A stretch of DNA of 64,000 nucleotides from Planktothrix tepida PCC 9214 (GTDB lineage: Bacteria > Cyanobacteriota > Cyanobacteriia > Cyanobacteriales > Microcoleaceae): the NCBI RefSeq assembly GCF_900009145.1, contig NZ_LN889782.1, forward strand, positions 817,503-881,502, in the 5' to 3' direction. The notes under the pieces were generated by a model, which saw nothing but the letters and a program-made list of their open reading frames with translations, was not told where the DNA came from and did not search any database. The position numbers and the translations under genes were made by a program. Shown here one piece after another: positions 57,521 through 64,000 of the stretch. Position 1 is the first letter of the stretch. Each line of letters begins with the position of its first letter.

Positions 57521-59359
57521 CTAAGACGCGACTCGTGCGGTACTTCGAGGACGACGACGACCCGTTACTTTTGCTGAAGTTTCTTGTTCTCCTTCGGGGG
57601 TTTGTACTAATAACACTAACAAGGGGTTACTGGGAATTTCTCGACGCAAAACACGCTGGATAGAGCGTTCAATTTGAGTCTTTAACCCTTCCCAATCAAT
57701 TTCCTTCGTTTCCGTTCCAAATGTGCGGGCGAATTCTGTCCAACGTTCCGTTAAAACATTCTCAATGGTTTGGCTTAATTGTTGTTGTATAGACGCTGGG
57801 TCAACGCTATTCACAACCCCTTTCAAATGAATTTCAGGTCTTGCTAATAACTTACCATCGGTTCCAACCGCCGCCGCTACGGTGACAACTCCTTCTTCGG
57901 CTAATTGACGTCGTTCTTTCATGGTTTCATCTTTAACAACGCCAGAGCGAGAGGAGTCTACGGGTTCAATTCCGGCTTGAACTTTATCGGCAATCCGAAT
58001 CGATTCTTTCGTTAATTCTACCACAAAACCGTTATCAATTAACACCATATTTTCGGGGGGAATTCCCATACTTTGAGCCGTCTTTTGGTGTTGAACTAAC
58101 ATCCGGTGTTCTCCATGAACGGGAACAAAGAATTTCGGACGAGTTAAGGCTAACATTAATTTCTGATCTTCTTGGCATCCATGACCAGAAACATGAATTC
58201 CTTTTTCCCGACCATAAATCACATTTGCCCCCTGCATCATCAATTTATCAATGGTATTGACAACAGCAATCGTATTACCGGGAATGGGGTTAGCCGAAAA
58301 GACAACGGTATCCCCTTTCTTAATCCCAATTTGACGGTGGGCACCTTCAGCAATTCGGGTTAATGCCGATAACGGTTCCCCTTGAGATCCAGTTGTTAAA
58401 ATCAGCAATTTATCATCGGGAATGCCATTAATTGAATTTAAAGGAACAAACAACCGATCTTCACATTTGACATAGCCTAACGTCCGAGCGTGAGCAATCA
58501 CGTTTAACATAGATCGACCCACCACCGACACTAATCGACCTTGCTTTTGGGCAATATTTAAAATGATATTTAGACGGTGAACAGAAGAGGCAAAGGTAGT
58601 GACTAAAATTCGACCCTGAGCTTGGGCAAAAATGCGCTCTAAATTGGGATAAACGGAACTTTCAGAAGGCGTAAATCCTGGTATTTCAGCGTTTGTAGAG
58701 TCACTTAATAAACAGTGAACGCCTTTTTCCCCATATTCAGCTAACCGTTGAAAATCAAAAAATTCTCCATCTACCGGAGTATGATCAATTTTAAAATCTC
58801 CCGTATGAATCACCACACCGACAGGGGTGGTAATCGCAACGGTAAAACTATCAGCAATGGAGTGAGTATTACGAATATATTCGACTAAGAAATATTTACC
58901 AATTCGCACCATTTCACGGGGACGAACGGATCTTAATTCTGTGCGTTCTGCAACTCCGGCTTCTTCTAATTTTCCTTGTAACAATGCCATCGCTAAACGA
59001 GGGCCATAAATCACCGGAACTTCAAATTGTTTGAGGTGAAAGGGAATACCACCAATATGATCTTCATGTCCGTGAGTGACAATCATGCCTTTAATTTTTT
59101 CCCGGTTTTCCCGTAGATACGTCACATCCGGTAAAACAATATTAACGCCGTGCATTCCATCGGTTGGAAACGCTAACCCGGCATCTAAAATCACAATTTC
59201 ATCTTCATACTCAAATACACAGGTGTTTTTTCCAATTTCATGTAATCCCCCTAAAGGAATAATTCTCAGAGCCCCAGAGTTAAAGACAGGAGCGGAAGGT
59301 TCTGAAGTCATAGCAGAGGTTCTTTTTCTAATAATTGGGGTGTTACCAGTTCTCATCAT
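57521..59359 (-). CDS. rnj: Ribonuclease J
   Basis: 612 aa metallo-beta-lactamase ribonuclease acting in RNA maturation and decay. Motifs: IIPLGGLHEIGKNTCVFEY, the metal site VTHGHEDHIGGIPFHL, SDSTNAEIPGFTPSE, and the beta-CASP part with TTGSQGEPLSALTRIAEGAH, VHVSGHG-type GIHVSGHGCQEDQKLML. The C-terminus ends in a basic tail (GRRRPRSTARVAS). It belongs to the asd-dapA-rnj gene row on the minus strand. The start is the first of two adjacent ATG codons, with AGGA about 10 bases upstream. Confidence 0.94.
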   Translation of the reverse strand: MMRTGNTPIIRKRTSAMTSEPSAPVFNSGALRIIPLGGLHEIGKNTCVFEYEDEIVILDAGLAFPTDGMHGVNIVLPDVTYLRENREKIKGMIVTHGHEDHIGGIPFHLKQFEVPVIYGPRLAMALLQGKLEEAGVAERTELRSVRPREMVRIGKYFLVEYIRNTHSIADSFTVAITTPVGVVIHTGDFKIDHTPVDGEFFDFQRLAEYGEKGVHCLLSDSTNAEIPGFTPSESSVYPNLERIFAQAQGRILVTTFASSVHRLNIILNIAQKQGRLVSVVGRSMLNVIAHARTLGYVKCEDRLFVPLNSINGIPDDKLLILTTGSQGEPLSALTRIAEGAHRQIGIKKGDTVVFSANPIPGNTIAVVNTIDKLMMQGANVIYGREKGIHVSGHGCQEDQKLMLALTRPKFFVPVHGEHRMLVQHQKTAQSMGIPPENMVLIDNGFVVELTKESIRIADKVQAGIEPVDSSRSGVVKDETMKERRQLAEEGVVTVAAAVGTDGKLLARPEIHLKGVVNSVDPASIQQQLSQTIENVLTERWTEFARTFGTETKEIDWEGLKTQIERSIQRVLRREIPSNPLLVLLVQTPEGEQETSAKVTGRRRPRSTARVAS

Positions 59360-59848
59360 GCTGATTTTTTCCTTTTTTTGTTAATGGTTTACCAATGAAA
59401 TAAGGGCTGAATTTAAGAATTTCCAAAATTTACAGGATCATCCTGATTATTTTATAAATTCTGTCAATCCTGTTCAGTATTTAGTTGTCAGAAACCTAGA
59501 AAACTTTGCCAGGATTTAAGGACGTTTAGGATTGGGACAAAACATCGCTGATCATCGTTATTCATTCTATAAATCCTGCTCATTTTTTGTAGGGGAGGGT
59601 TATGACCCAATGGGAATTGAAAATAAGAGCGATCAAGAATAGAAAATCGGAAATCCAAAATTCTGTGCTGCTCCTGCGGTCGGATCAGGGGACTGTTTTT
59701 CTATTCCTTCGGGTTCCCTGTTCCCTGTACAGACGTGCCATGGCGCGTCTCTATGTATCAAACGTTTCTACAGATTGATCTGGTTTTTTCAGCCGTAGAT
59801 CGTTAAACCCTCCTTATAGAACCCATCGCTACAAACTGATCGAAACTA
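59360..59848. other. 489-base spacer between dapA and rnj
   Basis: It holds unclear TTTATAAATTCTGTCAATCCTG-type drift repeats (59450-59475 and 59570-59583) and an imperfect palindrome at 59731-59750. No gene or RNA was recognised. It may contain a promoter for rnj, as the distance to dapA is large for an operon. Confidence 0.4.
59731..59750. repeat. AGACGTGCCATGGCGCGTCT imperfect palindrome
   Basis: A 20-base palindrome with one mismatched pair, of the dispersed cyanobacterial AGACGTGCCATGGCACGTCT type. It is related in style to the perfect palindrome at 14972-15003. Confidence 0.65.
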
Positions 59849-60733
59849 TCAGATAAGATTTAACTGACTCAGCACGTTCTTTAATGTGTTGGTGACTTCA
59901 ACGCTTGGATCATACAAAGGTAAACGGGTTGATCCCACGTTCCAGCCTTGCAAGTTGAGTGCTATTTTCACGGGGATCGGGTTTGCTGTTAGAAACAAGG
60001 CTTTAAACAACCCAAATAACCGGATATGGATCTCGGTTGCCACTTGCACTTGGCCCGCTTCAAAAGCCTGTATCATCTCTTGGAGTTGCCTTCCCACCAA
60101 ATGACTGGCAACACTGACCACCCCCGAACCGCCAATGGCTAACATCGGTAAGGTTAAAGAATCATCCCCAGAGTAGATCTTAAATTCAGAAGGTGTCAAC
60201 CGTCGCACCTGGCTCACTTGTTCTAAATTGCCACTCGCTTCCTTAATCGCCACAATATTCGGAATCTCCGCTAAACGTGCCACTGTTTCTGGCAGGAGAT
60301 TCTGTCCAGTGCGTCCCGGTATATTGTAAAGCATTATCGGCAAATCGGGGCTTGATTGAGCGATCGCTTGAAAATGCCGATACAAACCTTCTTGGGGAGG
60401 TTTATTGTAATAGGGGACAACCTGTAAACTGCCATCTAATCCTAGTTTAGACGCTTTTTGAGTGGCATTAATTGCCTCTTGGGTGCAGTTTGATCCCGTT
60501 CCCGCGATCACCTTTGCTTTTCCCAACACTGCCTTCTGCACGACTTGAAACAACTCGTGTTCTTCATCCCAAGTCAAGGTCGGAGACTCCCCCGTCGTTC
60601 CGCACACAACAACAGCATCCGTGCCTTGCTCTACTAGATGGGCGGCTAACTGTTCTGCCACTGCGTAATTCACACTACCGTCTTCATGAAGCGGCGTAAC
60701 CATCGCCGTTATAACTCTTCCAAAACTTACCAT
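59849..60733 (-). CDS. dapA: 4-hydroxy-tetrahydrodipicolinate synthase
   Basis: 294 aa TIM-barrel aldolase condensing pyruvate with aspartate semialdehyde in lysine/diaminopimelate synthesis. Motifs: [57 protein letters not shown], Schiff-base Lys in [22 protein letters not shown]. The frame opens at 60772, but the family start is [10 protein letters not shown], so ATG 60733 is chosen. It follows asd, which makes its substrate, on the same strand. Confidence 0.95.
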   Translation of the reverse strand: MVSFGRVITAMVTPLHEDGSVNYAVAEQLAAHLVEQGTDAVVVCGTTGESPTLTWDEEHELFQVVQKAVLGKAKVIAGTGSNCTQEAINATQKASKLGLDGSLQVVPYYNKPPQEGLYRHFQAIAQSSPDLPIMLYNIPGRTGQNLLPETVARLAEIPNIVAIKEASGNLEQVSQVRRLTPSEFKIYSGDDSLTLPMLAIGGSGVVSVASHLVGRQLQEMIQAFEAGQVQVATEIHIRLFGLFKALFLTANPIPVKIALNLQGWNVGSTRLPLYDPSVEVTNTLKNVLSQLNLI

Positions 60734-60785
60734 TTGTCTTCTATCAGTTATCTTGTATCCTACATGAGTCATCTCTCAGGTTTCA

Positions 60786-60812
60786 GGTTTTAGGTTTTAG
60801 GTTTTAGGGAAG
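60786..60812. repeat. AGGTTTT tandem run
   Basis: Three to four units of AGGTTTT/TTAGGTTTTAGGTTTTAG in the spacer between asd and dapA. Simple slippage-type repeat. Confidence 0.5.
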
Positions 60813-60919
60813 AAGTGTCTGTCATGACCTTATCTCCTCCTCCTGCCTTGCTCAGGATTGCTCCCGGTTCACCCCCTACTCCCCCTGTACCCTTATCCTC
60901 TTCCTGACACCCGACTGAT

Positions 60920-60938
60920 AACAGGCAAGATGCCTGTT
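60920..60938. repeat. AACAGGCA-AGA-TGCCTGTT hairpin repeat
   Basis: A perfect 8-bp stem around AGA, of the GGAACAGGCAAGATGCCTGTT type common in cyanobacterial spacers. It begins 14 bases downstream of the asd stop, so it could also terminate or process that transcript. Confidence 0.6.
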
Positions 60939-60951
60939 CCAGACATCTGTT

Positions 60952-61980
60952 CTAAGACCGATGACCCAGGAGTTGTTTTTCCACTAATAATTCAGCAATT
61001 TGCACGGCGTTTAACGCTGCACCCTTGCGGATTTGGTCGCCACAAAGCCACAATTCTAAACCACAGGGATGAGACAAATCCTGACGAATGCGACCCACTA
61101 ATACCGGATCACGTCCACTGGCATCAATGGGCATGGGGAAATAGTTTGCCTGTGGGTCTTCCAGCAGTTGCACTCCCGGCGCTGTGCTGAGGATATCCCG
61201 TGCTTTTTCCACACTAAAGGGGTGCTCAAATTCTAAGTTAACCGCTTCAGAATGGGCGCGTAATACGGGAACCCGCACACAAGTTGCCGAAATCCTTAGA
61301 TCATTCACCCCAAAAATTTTCCGGGTTTCGTTGATCATTTTCATTTCCTCTTCACAATACCCTAACTCATTAATGGGGGTATTGTGGGGGAAGAGATTAA
61401 ATGCTAACGGATAGGGAAAAATTTCCGTTTTCGGTGTTTCTCCGGCTAAAATAGCGGACGCTTGTTGCTTCACTTCCTCCATAGCTCTAGCTCCGGCCCC
61501 ACTGGCAGATTGATAGGTGGAAATCACCATCCGACGAATCGGTTGTGCCTGATATAACGGCCAAATCGCTACCGTCATTAAAATCGTCGTGCAGTTGGGG
61601 TTAGCAATAATCCCTTTGTGGTTGTTAATCGCCTCTGGGTTAACTTCAGGGACGATTAACGGCACATCTGGGTTCATGCGGAAGGCACTGGAGTTATCAA
61701 CCATCACCGCTCCGGCTGCCACTATCTTTGGAGCCCATACCTTAGAAGTTGACCCACCGGCGGAAGCTAACACAATATCAACATTGTGAAACGAGTTCTC
61801 CGATACAACTTCAACGGGTAAAGTTTCCCCTTTAAAAGGTAATGAGGTTCCTGCTGAACGAGGGGAAGCTAATAATTTTAACTCTGCTACTGGAAAATTC
61901 CGACTTTCCAGGAGTTCCATTAACTCAGTTCCCACAGCGCCCGTTGCCCCTAAAATGGCAACTCGATAAGAATTTGACAA
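60952..61980 (-). CDS. asd: Aspartate-semialdehyde dehydrogenase
   Basis: 342 aa NADP enzyme giving aspartate semialdehyde for lysine, threonine and methionine synthesis. Motifs: YRVAILGATGAVGTELMELLE, LASPRSAGTSLPFKG, IIANPNCTTILM with catalytic Cys, and FNLFPHNTPINELGYCEEEMK. TTG at 61980 is chosen as start because GGAGG lies 8 bases upstream on the minus strand; an in-frame ATG seven codons upstream (62001) places the GGAGG inside the gene. First gene of the asd-dapA-rnj row, divergent from tig. Confidence 0.94.
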   Translation of the reverse strand: MSNSYRVAILGATGAVGTELMELLESRNFPVAELKLLASPRSAGTSLPFKGETLPVEVVSENSFHNVDIVLASAGGSTSKVWAPKIVAAGAVMVDNSSAFRMNPDVPLIVPEVNPEAINNHKGIIANPNCTTILMTVAIWPLYQAQPIRRMVISTYQSASGAGARAMEEVKQQASAILAGETPKTEIFPYPLAFNLFPHNTPINELGYCEEEMKMINETRKIFGVNDLRISATCVRVPVLRAHSEAVNLEFEHPFSVEKARDILSTAPGVQLLEDPQANYFPMPIDASGRDPVLVGRIRQDLSHPCGLELWLCGDQIRKGAALNAVQIAELLVEKQLLGHRS

Positions 61981-62654
61981 AATTTTAACCTCCGTAATCA
62001 AAAACTCGCAATTTTAATAAATTGAAATTTTTATAGCCAACAAAATGTTTAGGGTATCGATTCCTGTATCGGGAGGCTTAAGCTCCCTTCTTCATTGTAG
62101 TTTAGCCGTTCTCATTCTCACCAAAACGGAACAGAATCTAACGAACGGGTACACAAGGGCGCATAATCAGTTACGATCACTCTTGATGTACACAACTGGA
62201 TTTTTAGCAAGCTTAACTTGCTAACCCCAGATTTTAGTTCCCCCGCGAGTGAAATGTGTTGGGGGTATTTAATTCAGAATATCACGATTGTCAGCAACCC
62301 GCACTCTCTGTGACAAGGCTACGCGCGGAGCGAAAGTTACGCGAAGTAATGCCTCACTCCTAGCGTGATAGTTGACCAGCCTAAGTGCCTTGTGTACTAA
62401 GTTTTTTGAGTCATGACACCCTGTAGATGCGTAGCTAGTCTCCGGCTCTGTCGTTAGTGGTTAAACATCTTTATCGGGTTAAGGAAGTGCTGCTAACCTA
62501 ACAAGCTCTTAAAACCTTGGCAAAGCTAACTTTACCCTAGAAATAGGTGTTAGGAGACAACCAGATCTCCACAGAGGGGCAACCATACCCCTCTACCCCG
62601 AAAGGGGAAATGTAAAGCCTAACTAGAAGTTAGGAGTTTCTACCCATTGTTCTG
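61981..62654. other. 674-base divergent spacer between asd and tig
   Basis: No gene was seen. The asd side holds a TATCGGGAGGCTTAAGCTCCC inverted repeat (GGAG/CTCC, 62070-62090). The middle (62300-62500) has GC-rich strings such as GGCTACGCGCGGAGCGAAAG. The tig side, 62497-62634, is hairpin-rich and described separately. The length and structure suggest a long tig leader or an unannotated RNA. Confidence 0.45.
62497..62634 (+). promoter_or_regulatory. Hairpin-rich leader upstream of tig
   Basis: Four hairpins in sequence: GGAGA/TCTCC (62553-62570), GAGGGG/CCCCTC (62574-62593), CCCC-GAAA-GGGG (62596-62607), CCTAAC/GTTAGG (62618-62634). The CCTAAC/GTTAGG sequences also occur upstream (CCTAAC 62497-62502, GTTAGG 62549-62554), so the two pairs could swap partners. 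The last hairpin ends 20 bases before the tig start codon. No known leader class recognised. Confidence 0.5.
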
Positions 62655-64000
62655 ATGAAAGTAACCCAGGAAAAACTTCCCGCAAGTCAAATTGGATTGG
62701 ACATTGAGATCACACCGGAAATGTCTAAAAACGCTTATGAACAAGTTGTTCAGCGTATGAGCCGTTCGGTGAATATTCCTGGGTTCCGCAAAGGCAAAGT
62801 GCCTCGCCATATTCTCATCCAGCGCTTAGGCCAGGAACGCATTAAGGCGGCTGCCTTGGATGATTTAATGAACCAGTATTTACCCAAAGCTGTTGAACAA
62901 GAGAACATTCAAGCGATTGGCAGCTTTGAACCTCGGGGCGAGATTGATAACCTGATTCAGCAATTTGAACCGGGAAAAACCCTGACGATTCAAGTGGCTG
63001 TGGATGTTGAACCCGAAGTCAAACTGGGTCAATACAAAGGCTTAAGCGTTCAAGCAGAAGAAGCTAAGTATGACCCCGAACAGGTGGAACAGGTATTAAA
63101 ACGGGAACAGGAAAAAAGAGCAACGTTAATCCCGGTTGAAGGTAGACCTGCCCAAGAGGGAGATGTGGCGTTTGTCGATTTTCAAGGGTACTTTGCCCAA
63201 GAGTCTGAAGAAGCGGAACCCAAAGAAATCCCTGGTGCTAAAGGCGATAATTTTCAGGTGGAATTACAGGAAGGGCGGTTTATCCCGGGTTTTGTCGAGG
63301 GGATTTTTGGCATGAACCCTGGAGAAACCAAAACCTTAAACCTGAGATTTCCTGATGAATATGGAGATGAAGAGGTTGCTGGGAAAGATGCGACCTTTAC
63401 CATTACGTTGAATGAACTCAAAGAAAGAGAACTACCCGAATTAGATGATGAGTTTGCTGAAGAAGTCAGCGAATTTTCGACTTTAGCGGAACTACGGGAA
63501 TCTTTGGAAAAACGATTCCAAGGGGAAAAAGATGATCAAACCAAAGCCAATAAACGCAAAGCGTTAGTGGATGCGTTGGTGGAAACCTTGGAAGTTGATT
63601 TACCCGAAACCCTGATTCGTCAGGAAGTTGACCGACTGATTACTCAACAGGTGATGCAGTTGAGCAATATGGGGTTGGATGTGAAACGGTTATTCACTGG
63701 TGAAATGGTGCCTCGTCTGCGGGAACAAGCTCGTCCAGAAGCAATTGATGCGTTGAAGCGTTCCTTAGCTTTAAAAGCCATTGCTGAACAGGAATCTTTG
63801 ACTGTTAAGGATGAAGAAATTCAAGCTGAAGAAGCTAAAGTTCTCAAAGAACTAGAAGGTCAAGATGTTGACCCCAAACGGTTACGCGCCTTTGTCACTG
63901 AAGATTTACTTCAGAACAAAACCTACACCTTGCTGGAAGAACACGCCACCATTGAGTTAGTTCCCGAAGGAACGTTAACACCTTTAGAAGACGAAGAGGA
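62655..64000 (+). CDS. tig: Trigger factor (3' end beyond window)
   Basis: The first 448 residues are visible. The ribosome-binding part has NIPGFRKGKVPRHIL (the GFRxGxxP signature). A PPIase domain follows near residues 165-245 (EGDVAFVDFQGYF, GRFIPGFVEGIFGMNPGETK). The C-terminal arm domain is helical (EIQAEEAKVLKELEGQD) and ends in an acidic TPLEDEEE at the window edge. It is the ribosome-associated chaperone for nascent chains. In other cyanobacteria tig is followed by clpP-clpX, which would lie outside this window. It is divergent from asd. Confidence 0.96.
   Translation, partial: MKVTQEKLPASQIGLDIEITPEMSKNAYEQVVQRMSRSVNIPGFRKGKVPRHILIQRLGQERIKAAALDDLMNQYLPKAVEQENIQAIGSFEPRGEIDNLIQQFEPGKTLTIQVAVDVEPEVKLGQYKGLSVQAEEAKYDPEQVEQVLKREQEKRATLIPVEGRPAQEGDVAFVDFQGYFAQESEEAEPKEIPGAKGDNFQVELQEGRFIPGFVEGIFGMNPGETKTLNLRFPDEYGDEEVAGKDATFTITLNELKERELPELDDEFAEEVSEFSTLAELRESLEKRFQGEKDDQTKANKRKALVDALVETLEVDLPETLIRQEVDRLITQQVMQLSNMGLDVKRLFTGEMVPRLREQARPEAIDALKRSLALKAIAEQESLTVKDEEIQAEEAKVLKELEGQDVDPKRLRAFVTEDLLQNKTYTLLEEHATIELVPEGTLTPLEDEE

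Noticed and set aside
62300-62640. tRNA, tmRNA or RNase P RNA in the tig leader
   Set aside because: No T-loop GTTCRANYC, no tmRNA tag frame, and no RNase P core sequence could be found.

Overview
The window is chromosomal DNA of a filamentous, low-GC cyanobacterium, most like Planktothrix or another Oscillatoriales. Evidence: many HIP1 octamers (GCGATCGC), short palindromic repeats typical of cyanobacteria, and cyanobacterial gene neighbourhoods such as asd-dapA-rnj divergent from tig. Other cyanobacterial markers are a CcdA/CcsB cytochrome c pair, a PAP/fibrillin protein and a DUF3134 protein. No rRNA, tRNA, CRISPR array, prophage or intact IS element was seen.

Layout. 1-6.7 kb: an acyl-activation and aminoketone cluster (end of one fatty-acyl-AMP ligase, an LpxO/AspH-type hydroxylase, a complete fatty-acyl-AMP ligase, a free acyl carrier protein, an overlapping alpha-oxoamine synthase, a B12-type radical SAM enzyme). 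6.9-9.8 kb: a polyamine-type ABC transporter lacking its ATPase. 10.4-14.9 kb: a giant CheB-CheR-PAS-kinase-receiver protein behind a structured leader. 15-17 kb: a secreted beta-helix protein. 17.2-18.5 kb: thiE-thiS. 18.7-24.5 kb: the two URC-type uracil catabolism genes (URC1-like and URC4-like), split by a one-piece restriction-modification gene that is flanked by inverted repeats. 24.5-29.2 kb: fibrillin, DUF3134, a complete group II intron, mraY.

29.2-45.6 kb: glycosyltransferase, a decayed NDH-2 fragment, a PD-(D/E)XK nuclease, recJ, a sorbosone-dehydrogenase-like lipoprotein, a pentapeptide-repeat protein, ccdA-ccsB, a CPA2 antiporter with USP domains, a YaaW-like protein, an O-antigen-ligase-like protein, an ABM monooxygenase, a toxin-antitoxin pair with a broken PIN toxin, and ParA. 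45.8-50.8 kb: pgi, a NarL-type regulator, and a Feo iron system with FeoB in two overlapping ORFs. 50.9-64 kb: phosphatase, ybaB, murB/murC, thrC-moaD-like, an unknown helical protein, rnj-dapA-asd, then tig (truncated by the window end) behind a hairpin-rich leader.

The most system-like segment is the first 6.7 kb. Ligase + ACP + oxoamine synthase is the gene logic used to build sphingoid bases or other long-chain aminoketones from acyl-ACP. The hydroxylase and the B12 radical SAM enzyme could tailor such a lipid. The product is an inference. All calls are by eye from translations and motifs; no database search was run.
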